Positions 32,831 to 39,934 of a stretch of DNA of 64,000 bases are shown here, piece by piece (the stretch's first letter is position 1; every line of letters starts with the position of its first letter). Origin of the DNA: a virus. The position numbers were made by a program, and so were the translations under genes. The notes under the pieces were generated by a model, which saw only the letters and a list, made by a program, of their open reading frames with translations, had not been told where the DNA came from and did not search any database. The DNA lies in IMG/VR virus record IMGVR_UViG_3300027770_000026, positions 124,001-188,000 of that record; one strand, given 5' to 3'.

Positions 32831-32859
32831 AAAAAGAAAGGGGCAAAAAATGCCCCCTT
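32831..32859 (-). terminator. rho-independent terminator after the tail tube gene
   Basis: On the minus strand a GC-rich stem (AAGGGGGCA with TGCCCCTT, one bulged base, five-base T loop) is followed by TCTTTTT. It lies between the tube gene stop and the next late promoter. Confidence 0.75.
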
Positions 32860-32885
32860 CCCATAAGCAGATGTACCAGCAGGTA

Positions 32886-33503
32886 TTAGCCTGTTGATAG
32901 CACGTTGATTGAACGGCCAACGGCCGCGCCAACACCATTCTCCATTGGAATCTGGAGTGCGTTATCAAACTTAATTGTCATTGTAATTTCAACAGCGCCT
33001 GATTCAGCATATGATATTGCACCATAGTCTACGCTGTTTAGGTAGCAACCGTAGCATTCCCATGTTTCAAGAACATTTGGAGTATATGCGCCGTTGCCGC
33101 CGTCTAGCATTTCTAAGCGTGTTACAAACTTGTAGCTTGTACCTGCGCTTGCACTTGCTTGCTCGAAGAAGTCCAATTGACGCTGTAGCTGCTCACCAAC
33201 GAGCTTGCTAACCTGCCCCTGAACGTCGTCACGTACAACCAGGTTCATGTCTTGCCATGAATGCTTGCCTGCTAGCTTGACCTTGCTGTTGTACACATCT
33301 AGTACAACTTCTTCAAAGCTAACGTTTGGACGTGATACGCTAACTACCTGCTTGGTCAATTCGCTTCTAGGACTTGTAACGCCAAAATTCTCAAGTGTAA
33401 CGCGGAAGCGATACTTGAGTTTAGGCATCAATAGGCCCTGAGAGGTTGCACTCTGGTCACTGGCCAGTGGTACGGTAAATCTTGTTAAACTTGTAATACT
33501 CAT
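32886..33503 (-). CDS. 19: tail tube protein, gp19-like
   Basis: 205 residues (T4 gp19 has 163). The fold signature is YRFRVTLENFGV near the start, then ELTKQVVSVSRPNVSFEEVVLDVYNSKVKLAGKHSWQDMNLVVRDD, then WECYGCYLNSVDYGAISYAESGAVEITMTIKFDNALQ at the end, the standard order for contractile-tail tube proteins. It polymerises into the inner tail tube. It stands as its own unit between two rho-independent terminators and has its own GCTAAATA promoter and AAGGAG, fitting very high late expression. Confidence 0.88.
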   Translation of the reverse strand: MSITSLTRFTVPLASDQSATSQGLLMPKLKYRFRVTLENFGVTSPRSELTKQVVSVSRPNVSFEEVVLDVYNSKVKLAGKHSWQDMNLVVRDDVQGQVSKLVGEQLQRQLDFFEQASASAGTSYKFVTRLEMLDGGNGAYTPNVLETWECYGCYLNSVDYGAISYAESGAVEITMTIKFDNALQIPMENGVGAAVGRSINVLSTG

Positions 33504-33542
33504 GTTATAAGCTCTCCTTAGTGAGCATCTGCTGTGTGCAAT

Positions 33543-33550
33543 TATTTAGC
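33543..33550 (-). promoter_or_regulatory. late-type promoter (GCTAAATA) of tail tube gene
   Basis: GCTAAATA 39 bases before the tube gene ATG, immediately after the sheath gene terminator. Confidence 0.5.
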
Positions 33551-33584
33551 CATTTGAAATATTTTTTGATGAGGGTATTTTAGT

Positions 33585-33611
33585 CAAAAAAATAGGGGCC
33601 GTAGCCCCTAT
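33585..33611 (-). terminator. rho-independent terminator after the tail sheath gene
   Basis: On the minus strand ATAGGGGC, loop TACG, GCCCCTAT forms a perfect 8-bp stem followed by a T-rich tract (33585-33591), 20 bases after the sheath stop. Confidence 0.85.
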
Positions 33612-33631
33612 CTTTTGCTTGGCGTAATTGC

Positions 33632-36600
33632 TTAGGCCAATGCTTCTCCAGTATTCTTGATACGGATTGGGATGTAGATGAATTCCACGGCCTTCACAGG
33701 CTTAATGGCAATATCAATCCACAGCTCGTTACGATCAATGCGCTCTGGTGTATTGTTGCTGGTATCGCACACTACGAGGAAGTCGTACAATGCACGTAGT
33801 CCAACTAGCTCGTTGAAGAATGTTTCAACTGCTTGTTTGACTTCGTTACGTGTCAATGTATCGTTTGGCTCGAAGAAGTATGGTTTTACTAACACTTCTA
33901 GTTGCTTGCGAACATACACAATCAAACGTGCTACGTTCACACGGTCTAGGGCACTTGCAGTTACTGCTAGTGTCTTCTGACCCCAAACAACTATTCCCCC
34001 TGTTGGCTGGATGACAATTGGGTTTAGTCTGTTCTGATACATTACATCGCGAACGCCCTGTCCTAGTGGACTTGGTACGAACTCACCCTCCGAGCTTAGG
34101 TAGCCAACGCTTGTGGCATTGTTAACAACACCACGACGTAGACCAGCTGGGGCAAACCATGGATACGCAACTTGATCGTTTAGGGCGATTGTGCGCAGCA
34201 TGATGTGACTTGCTGGTACCATTACATCTTCACCTGTTAGGTTTGATGTATATGCGTTTGGATAGAACACTGCAGAGTATTCATTTAGTGTTACTAGTCC
34301 TTCTTCACTGTTTGTTGGAGCATTGTTTGCATTGGTTGCCCAATTAAACAAGTCTGTACCAGTTGGCTGCAAGCGGAATGGAGGGTCAACTAGTACAAAC
34401 GCTGTGCCCTTACGGTCAGTGTTTAGTACTACCATTTCGTCCAGCAATTCTGGATAACCTGGGCATGCAATGAGTGTAAAGTCATTTTGCTCTTGGCGTG
34501 CATCCAAGCTAGCGTTGAGACCTGCTTGCATTGCTTCAACGATAACACGACGTTGTGCCTTGCGGCCCATGTATGGTGAACCGTCTGACTTGACTCCTAC
34601 CTTGCTTACCCATGCATCACGTAAAGTTACTGTAGCGTCAAAGTAGTTAACCTTGTACTCTTTGACATTGTAACCGCTGCGGCGTGTGTTGAACAACAAC
34701 ATACCTTGTGGGTACAAGTCTGGATCTGGTGCATCGCTGTCTACGTAACTGCTATCCAACAGGTCCACGATGTCTGAACTGTCTGATGCAGCATCGCCAT
34801 CACGGTAACGAGCATCAGCAAACAAGACACCATTTTCTGTTGTTTGGTCCGTGTTGTTGATTGTTTCCCATGTGCTTGTGCCTGCATTGTAACGCTTGAT
34901 TAGAGGATAGTTTTCTAGATCACTAGTGTCAATCCACAAATCGTTTGTTGCTAATGCAGTCACGCCGTCGCTCTGGTACTCTGGCTGAGTTGCAGAAACG
35001 ACTGGGCCCAATGGGTCAGTTAACCCAAACTCATCGTGATAACCAGTCCACGAGCTACCGTTGTGTACCATGATGTCTACTTCGTCTACCAGGCTGTTGT
35101 ACCACAATGTACCATCAACTGGTGTAGTACGAGGTTCTGCAACACCTGCAGTGTATGTCAATGTCAACCAATTAGTAACTAGACCAGCTGTGATGCCGCA
35201 AGCTGCCAATGGTGAGCCGCCGCCGTCGGCTAAGACGAAGTCATTACCCTTACTGTGTGCAATGGTCAATGTGTTATCTGTATTAACTGTCATTGTCATG
35301 TTTGGAATACTTGCACGACCAAATGCTGTTGCAAGACCTGCAGCAGTTAAAGGATCACCAGCACCAGCGTTATCCAATGTTACTGTGTAGGTAATTCCAC
35401 CAACAATTACATCAAAGTCGTCACCATCCACTAGTGTAGGACTTGTTGTTATGCCGCTAGTTGTTAGCGGAATACCAGTTGCGTCCCACTTGACTATTTC
35501 CATCTGCAAAGTATCAAGGTTTGCAATGTCATATGGCATGTATAGCGCATTAGGAGCGATAGTGTTAGCCGATACACCATCTGTTGCTAGTCCTGCTATC
35601 GCAGGATCGTTAGCAAAGTCAGCCGACAGAGCATATAGCGGAGTTGATACTGTTACCCAATCACCTGCTGCACTCATACGCTTAACAGCGATGTTTGCAC
35701 CATTGTTTGGGCTAGTTGTCTTGAACCAAATTGATCCAGTTGGACGTGGATTTGCACCACCTGTCTTGAAGCCTGGAACAATTGTGTGCTTGTTCTGATG
35801 TAGATCAACTGTCTTGTATTCTACGTTTTCTGTCAGACCAAGCAGTGCTGACAAACCGTTTGTAGTAGCCGAATCAATTGTTACGCTAATCGAACTGTAA
35901 ATGACCAGTTTGTTGCTTTCAATTATAGCCTTCATGTTTGCATTAAGTGTACCGTTGGCATTGATTGCATCAACTAGGTCTTCAAGGTAGTTATTTGGGG
36001 CGTTGGGCACTGCGATGGTCGTGCCATTGATTACCAAGTCCCATGTATCGGTAATTGCAGTAGTAACTTCCACTGTTCCGCGCACTGTTGCGTGACGACG
36101 CTTCCATTCAGCTGTACCAATTAGTGCCCAGTTCTGATTTAGATCTGACCGACCGCCTTTATAGTAAGCTTTGATTGCCCCACTAACGATTGACACAGCG
36201 TAGTCGCCTGTACTACCTGTTTGTGGTAGTGGCAATCCGGCTGTTAACTCTGCACTGGATGTGATTAGTAATGGAGATACTACAGTGAATACCTGATCAG
36301 CTGCATTCCATTCCTGCAAGCCCCATGCTGTTTCTGCGAGGTCCAACCAGTATGTACCTGTTGCAACTTCGCCTGTTGCGGCACTCGAACTTGGTACTAG
36401 TTCTGTTAGATTTACATCTGGACGCATGATGTAGGCCTTGCTGGCCACGCCCAGGAAGCTGTATGCTGCTAGCAGACCGTACTCATTGAGTTCGTCGCCT
36501 TGAACAACTGCTCCACTAACTTTAGTAAAGCTTGGTACGCCAAAGTTTGTTGCTAGTTCACGTTGGCTTGTAACCAACTGCACCTTATTAATATTTGCTG

Positions 36601-36751
36601 CCAATGTACCGGTAGCTGTACCGGTTCCTGCAGGATTAGTCTTATCTTGCGCAGATGGCGCAATGATAAGCGGGACTGGGCCCGCCGCTGCAGGCAAATA
36701 TTGACTTTCGTCAATAATTGTAATTTCTGTTCCAACCGAAGTTAAAGCCAT
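33632..36751 (-). CDS. 18: tail sheath protein, gp18-like
   Basis: 1039 residues, much longer than T4 gp18 (659). The C-terminal 330 residues are a clear contractile sheath core: GRKAQRRVIVEAMQAGLNASL, FTLIACPGYPELLDEM, YPWFAPAGLRRGVVNNATSVGY, GIVVWGQKTL and FFNELVGLRALYDFLVVCD. The middle (about 330-660) is an insertion with beta-rich repeats, including three copies of a module of the type 'G-x-(L/I)W(Y/F/I)...W' that also occurs in fibre and neck proteins here, so it probably decorates the outside of the tail. It has a GCTAAATA promoter and AGAGGAT before the ATG, and a strong terminator after the stop. Confidence 0.92.
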   Translation of the reverse strand: MALTSVGTEITIIDESQYLPAAAGPVPLIIAPSAQDKTNPAGTGTATGTLAANINKVQLVTSQRELATNFGVPSFTKVSGAVVQGDELNEYGLLAAYSFLGVASKAYIMRPDVNLTELVPSSSAATGEVATGTYWLDLAETAWGLQEWNAADQVFTVVSPLLITSSAELTAGLPLPQTGSTGDYAVSIVSGAIKAYYKGGRSDLNQNWALIGTAEWKRRHATVRGTVEVTTAITDTWDLVINGTTIAVPNAPNNYLEDLVDAINANGTLNANMKAIIESNKLVIYSSISVTIDSATTNGLSALLGLTENVEYKTVDLHQNKHTIVPGFKTGGANPRPTGSIWFKTTSPNNGANIAVKRMSAAGDWVTVSTPLYALSADFANDPAIAGLATDGVSANTIAPNALYMPYDIANLDTLQMEIVKWDATGIPLTTSGITTSPTLVDGDDFDVIVGGITYTVTLDNAGAGDPLTAAGLATAFGRASIPNMTMTVNTDNTLTIAHSKGNDFVLADGGGSPLAACGITAGLVTNWLTLTYTAGVAEPRTTPVDGTLWYNSLVDEVDIMVHNGSSWTGYHDEFGLTDPLGPVVSATQPEYQSDGVTALATNDLWIDTSDLENYPLIKRYNAGTSTWETINNTDQTTENGVLFADARYRDGDAASDSSDIVDLLDSSYVDSDAPDPDLYPQGMLLFNTRRSGYNVKEYKVNYFDATVTLRDAWVSKVGVKSDGSPYMGRKAQRRVIVEAMQAGLNASLDARQEQNDFTLIACPGYPELLDEMVVLNTDRKGTAFVLVDPPFRLQPTGTDLFNWATNANNAPTNSEEGLVTLNEYSAVFYPNAYTSNLTGEDVMVPASHIMLRTIALNDQVAYPWFAPAGLRRGVVNNATSVGYLSSEGEFVPSPLGQGVRDVMYQNRLNPIVIQPTGGIVVWGQKTLAVTASALDRVNVARLIVYVRKQLEVLVKPYFFEPNDTLTRNEVKQAVETFFNELVGLRALYDFLVVCDTSNNTPERIDRNELWIDIAIKPVKAVEFIYIPIRIKNTGEALA

Positions 36752-36798
36752 GTGTTTATATCCTCTTGTAATGACTCGCGGTATGCACCGTGTGTCAA

Positions 36799-36806
36799 TA
36801 TTTAGC
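36799..36806 (-). promoter_or_regulatory. late-type promoter (GCTAAATA) of tail sheath gene
   Basis: GCTAAATA 47 bases before the sheath ATG, in the gap after the dNMP kinase gene. Confidence 0.5.
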
Positions 36807-36828
36807 GGATAGGGGCTTTTTTATGACG

Positions 36829-37455
36829 TTATGCGGACTCAAACATGCATCTAATGCGATATTTAAGCAGATCCAGCGGACCGTTGTTTTCGATTACGTT
36901 ATCAAACTCAGTTCCAACCCAAGACCATTCACTAGCATGTACATTTTGTACTAGCCAAATCTTGTCTGCAGTATCATGATTGACATTAGCGTTAACTGCA
37001 CGGTCATACCAGTTGGGATTGGGTCCGCGCTTAACCCACCAAACTTCGCCACCTAGATTGCGAATGGTGCGTACTTCGTTTGGGAAACGGCAATCGGGAA
37101 TAATAATGTTAAAGGGATTATTACGGATTCTATTCTCTACGCTAGCAGCCCAGATATCATCGTGAAAGCTCATGCGACATACTTCTGTGCCCCACTGCTG
37201 TAGTACCCATCGCGGCGTTAAGTGGGATATGTGCAATCTGGTAGCCCACCACGTGTCTACTTGCTCGCGCCATACGCGACTAGCTTCTGTGTCGCCTTCT
37301 AACAAGTGCCTTGGCCAGCCAAATACTGCTGCTACAGAATCCTTAAGTGTATCCGCAAAGCTAACTTTGGTATAGGCATATTCTTCATCCAGTATGTCTG
37401 CTACTGTGCCCTTGCCAGAGCCAATGAATCCGCAAATTGCAATAATCTTATTCAT
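36829..37455 (-). CDS. 1: deoxynucleoside monophosphate kinase, gp1-like
   Basis: 208 residues. The P-loop GFIGSGKGT (9-17) follows the strand KIIAIC. SFADTLKDSVAAVFGWP is the nucleotide-monophosphate-binding region typical of phage dNMP kinases, RWVLQQWGTEVCR forms the acceptor helix, and IIIPDCRFPNEVRTI with VWWVKRG completes the core. It phosphorylates dNMPs from degraded host DNA to dNDPs for phage replication. The ATG at 37455 lies exactly six bases after the TATAAT of a sigma70-like promoter, so a leaderless mRNA is likely. Longer upstream frames have no start support. Confidence 0.88.
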   Translation of the reverse strand: MNKIIAICGFIGSGKGTVADILDEEYAYTKVSFADTLKDSVAAVFGWPRHLLEGDTEASRVWREQVDTWWATRLHISHLTPRWVLQQWGTEVCRMSFHDDIWAASVENRIRNNPFNIIIPDCRFPNEVRTIRNLGGEVWWVKRGPNPNWYDRAVNANVNHDTADKIWLVQNVHASEWSWVGTEFDNVIENNGPLDLLKYRIRCMFESA

Positions 37456-37461
37456 GCTGTA

Positions 37462-37489
37462 ATTATAACAGCAAACACACAAATATCAA
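37462..37489 (-). promoter_or_regulatory. sigma70-like promoter TTGATA-N16-TATAAT, leaderless geometry
   Basis: -35 TTGATA (37484-37489) and -10 TATAAT (37462-37467) on the minus strand. The ATG of the kinase gene begins seven bases after the last -10 base, which is the usual +1 position. Confidence 0.65.
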
Positions 37490-37855
37490 CTATTTTTGTT
37501 TGGGAGTTGGACTATTCTTTTGAGTATCGCTGGGTTCTTGGCTAGTGGGGGTAGATATTAACTTAGCACTCACTCCCATTAGTTTGGCTGCTAGTTCAAT
37601 GATGCGTTGCTCTTCTGGTGCATAGCTGACCATTGTCAGTTGTTCACCAAATGCACTTTCTCGTTCAAAGTGTAAATTAGGATCACCGCTTGCTGCTGCT
37701 GCAGCTAATGCTAAACCGTAACGATATTGTGTGTAGAAATCATTGTTCTTTAATTGTGGGATAACATAAGTTGCGGGCAGAGTTTCTTGAACAGCCGGAG
37801 CAAGTGACCCTGTATTCTGTTCGCAAATTAAGATTAATTCTTGCAGGCTTTTCAT
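37490..37855 (-). CDS. unknown protein after gp13, capsid-targeting-like N-terminus
   Basis: 121 residues starting MKSLQELILICEQ, an amphipathic start ending in I-x-E that resembles T4 capsid-targeting peptides. The middle (YTQYRYGLALAAAAASGD, EEQRIIELAAKLMG) is helical and the tail is Ser/Thr/Pro/Gln rich and probably disordered. It lies three bases after the gp13-like gene, so it is cotranslated with it and probably virion related. Function unknown. Confidence 0.65.
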   Translation of the reverse strand: MKSLQELILICEQNTGSLAPAVQETLPATYVIPQLKNNDFYTQYRYGLALAAAAASGDPNLHFERESAFGEQLTMVSYAPEEQRIIELAAKLMGVSAKLISTPTSQEPSDTQKNSPTPKQK

Positions 37856-37858
37856 ATG

Positions 37859-38608
37859 TTATCCAATAATAAATGTAAGTGGTTGTGAGTTGTCCACGTA
37901 CAGCTTGAGTTCTTCAATCAGCTTTTCCATTTCAGCCTGACCTTCTGTTTTGAGTGCTGTGCCGTTTAGTTGTGCGCTACCGCCTGGACTTGCAATAGTG
38001 GCAAACTTCTCACGTGCCTGTCCCAGCATCATCTTACACTGTGCTAGCGAAAAGCTCTTGAGCCACGGGCCAACATATGGATCAACTAACAACATGTCTT
38101 CGGGCTTTTGCATGAATACATGCAGCAGCACTGTTTCGTTTGATAATACCTTACGTGGTATAGTCAGCTTGCGACTCACGGGATTGTAATAGTAAACCAC
38201 GTAGCCACCAAACATGCGGAAGCTGAGTTCTTGATAGCCCGCAAACAGTTCGTAGGTCAACAAGCCACCGGTGCGGCCCGTGTTGACCAAGTAGGTGTTA
38301 ACGTATGCAGATTGAAATGGGTCAAAGAAACTGGTACCTGCTGTTGCAGTACCTAGCCCTCGACGATGCACGTTTCTAACTGAGACTGTCTCTGCGGGTA
38401 GAGTGTATTCAGTCTGGTCTGTTTCCAGTTCTAGAAATGCGTGGGCTTCTTCTGCGCTGTTCTGTCCGCGCTGACGGTAGGTTGCAATAGCAAAATCCAA
38501 AGCACTGTCGTAGTGCTCTGGATCAAGTTCAACGTCAACCATCTGATCACCTAGACGCAGTCTTACGAAATCATAAACTTGCTGTCGGGGCGTGATAGTA
38601 ATGGGCAT
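37859..38608 (-). CDS. 13: neck (head closure) protein, gp13-like
   Basis: 249 residues (T4 gp13 has 309). The N-terminus QQVYDFVRLRLGDQMVDVELDPEHYDSALDFAIATYRQR is the helical repeat common to gp13-type head-tail connector proteins ('LG...veV...q...ai..a...y'). The beta-rich centre (LSFRMFGGYVVYYYNPVSRKLTIPR) and the C-terminal helices (SFSLAQCKMMLGQAREKF, EMEKLIEELKLYV) also fit. T4 gp13 joins the filled head to gp14 and the tail. Unlike T4, the gp14-like partner is on the opposite strand. A CATAAATA promoter and AAGGAG precede the ATG. Confidence 0.75.
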   Translation of the reverse strand: MPITITPRQQVYDFVRLRLGDQMVDVELDPEHYDSALDFAIATYRQRGQNSAEEAHAFLELETDQTEYTLPAETVSVRNVHRRGLGTATAGTSFFDPFQSAYVNTYLVNTGRTGGLLTYELFAGYQELSFRMFGGYVVYYYNPVSRKLTIPRKVLSNETVLLHVFMQKPEDMLLVDPYVGPWLKSFSLAQCKMMLGQAREKFATIASPGGSAQLNGTALKTEGQAEMEKLIEELKLYVDNSQPLTFIIG

Positions 38609-38627
38609 AAAGGAACTCCTTGCAGAG

Positions 38628-38635
38628 TATTTATG
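38628..38635 (-). promoter_or_regulatory. late-type promoter (CATAAATA) of gp13-like gene
   Basis: CATAAATA on the minus strand 19 bases before the ATG at 38608, followed by a leader with AAGGAG. Confidence 0.5.
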
Positions 38636-38647
38636 CCCGTCGTCAAG

Positions 38648-39817
38648 TTATGCGTTCACACGCAGCAACAGAGTTTGGTCATTAATGCGGGGCTTCATCT
38701 TGAGCTCTACGCCCTTGATAGCGTCAAACCACTTGCGCAGTTGGTTCTTGCCCAGGGCCATAAACTCTGCCAACTGTTTCTCGGGCTTGCGCAGCGTTTT
38801 CTGAATGCTGGATTTCTCCAACGTACCCGTAAAGCCCGTGCCCTTGACCAAGATACTGCCCGGAAACTCGCTGCGGTACACGCCCAACTTGCGCGTCTTG
38901 CTGTTATAAACCCACAGCTCGCTCACGTTGAGACAGTTGACAGGGTTGATGCTGGTGATCTTGAACTCGTCGTTCTTGACCATATACTTGAGCTTGCGCA
39001 CCAGCTTGACCTTGTCTACAGGCTTCTTCTTACGGACCTTAGCTACCTTCTTCTCTGCAGACAAGCGGTTAGCACTAACCAAGCATTCGTCGCAGAATTC
39101 AATAGCAGCTTTGAGCCCGCGATTAGTTACCCAACGGTAACCTTCCTGCATCTGCAGGATGCCATCGTCAGTGGAACGCTTTTCCGCAAGCACAGTCTTG
39201 ATCTCGGCCAGTTCCTGCATCACAGGTTCCAGTGCCTTGCCCAGCTTCTTAAAGTGGATTGCACTGAGCTTGCCGCTGTTGGTAATGTTAGCAGCATTCG
39301 CGCTCTTCTGCGTTCCCTTCATGAGCTCGTATGCAGTCTCGCTAATGGCGTACACGATGTCGTCCACCTGCAGATCCATACGCTCCTGCACCCCCATCTT
39401 CTTCTCGGGTGACAGTTCCTCTACAGCCTTGACCGCAGCCATCTCCGCAGCATAGCCCGCAGTAATCATTTCCCAAATACGGGTCTGTTCCTCGTCCGTA
39501 AGAGGAAAGCCTTGTACCGCAATGCGGGACAAGTGACACAAGGACGAATTGAGAGCCTTGTCCGGCACCTTGTTCAGTATGAGGAGATCTGCTTTAGCAG
39601 TTGCCTCGCGGAAATGACGAACCCAGTCCTCAAGGAACTTGCGATTGTCCTTGTGGTCGCACATATAATTGAGCCAATTCAGCCCAAATAGCATCTGGGT
39701 CTTGCGATTAGCGTCCGTAACGGTACCCGGTTCCCAGGTGTACTCGTTTCCCTTAAACTTGATATCAGCCATGTTTGTGCTGATTGTGTGCTTTTTTAGT
39801 GCAGTTGTCTTGTTCAC
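38648..39817 (-). CDS. conserved unknown protein under an early-type promoter
   Basis: 389 residues from the GTG at 39817, which has AAGGAG five bases upstream; an ATG at 39772 (MADIKFKGNEY) is an alternative. The N-terminal half is helical (FGLNWLNYMCDHKDNRKFLEDWVRHF, WEMITAGYAAEMAAVKAVEEL). The second half is lysine-rich (VAKVRKKKPVDKVKLVRKLKYMVK) with a Cys pair (EFCDECLV) and a beta-rich end. It is likely a nucleic-acid-binding or regulatory protein, but I know no family function. It shares the promoter-upstream element and GC-rich codon choice with the AAA+ gene at the left edge, 38 kb away, suggesting they act in one pathway. Confidence 0.75.
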   Translation of the reverse strand: MNKTTALKKHTISTNMADIKFKGNEYTWEPGTVTDANRKTQMLFGLNWLNYMCDHKDNRKFLEDWVRHFREATAKADLLILNKVPDKALNSSLCHLSRIAVQGFPLTDEEQTRIWEMITAGYAAEMAAVKAVEELSPEKKMGVQERMDLQVDDIVYAISETAYELMKGTQKSANAANITNSGKLSAIHFKKLGKALEPVMQELAEIKTVLAEKRSTDDGILQMQEGYRWVTNRGLKAAIEFCDECLVSANRLSAEKKVAKVRKKKPVDKVKLVRKLKYMVKNDEFKITSINPVNCLNVSELWVYNSKTRKLGVYRSEFPGSILVKGTGFTGTLEKSSIQKTLRKPEKQLAEFMALGKNQLRKWFDAIKGVELKMKPRINDQTLLLRVNA

Positions 39818-39841
39818 GCGCACTCCTTACTGTGTTTGGAT

Positions 39842-39870
39842 ATTATATAGTATTCTAGCGTAAGATACAA
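39842..39870 (-). promoter_or_regulatory. sigma70-like promoter TTGTAT-N17-TATAAT
   Basis: -35 TTGTAT (39865-39870) and -10 TATAAT (39842-39847) on the minus strand, with +1 expected about 18 bases before the GTG start. Confidence 0.7.
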
Positions 39871-39886
39871 CCAAAATAGTTCTAGC

Positions 39887-39904
39887 AAAATCAATGACTT
39901 ACGC
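39887..39904. repeat. fourth copy of the shared upstream element
   Basis: AAAATCAATGACTTACGC in plus orientation, 16 bases upstream of the -35 box of the minus-strand promoter. It matches the copies at 1143-1226. A partial copy (GCGTAAG) lies between this -35 and -10 at about 39858-39864. Confidence 0.6.
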
Positions 39905-39909
39905 GCGGG

Positions 39910-39917
39910 CATAAATA
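39910..39917 (+). promoter_or_regulatory. late-type promoter (CATAAATA) of gp14-like gene
   Basis: CATAAATA on the plus strand 17 bases before the ATG at 39935, with AGGAGAA in the leader. It is divergent from the early-type promoter of the neighbouring gene. Confidence 0.6.
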
Positions 39918-39934
39918 TCATATAGGAGAATCGT

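Noticed and set aside
38579-39412. A 277-codon open frame on the plus strand opposite the conserved unknown gene
   Set aside because: It is a shadow of the GC-rich minus-strand gene: it has no ribosome binding site, crosses the gp13 leader and promoter, and reads as low-complexity Leu/Gln/His text.
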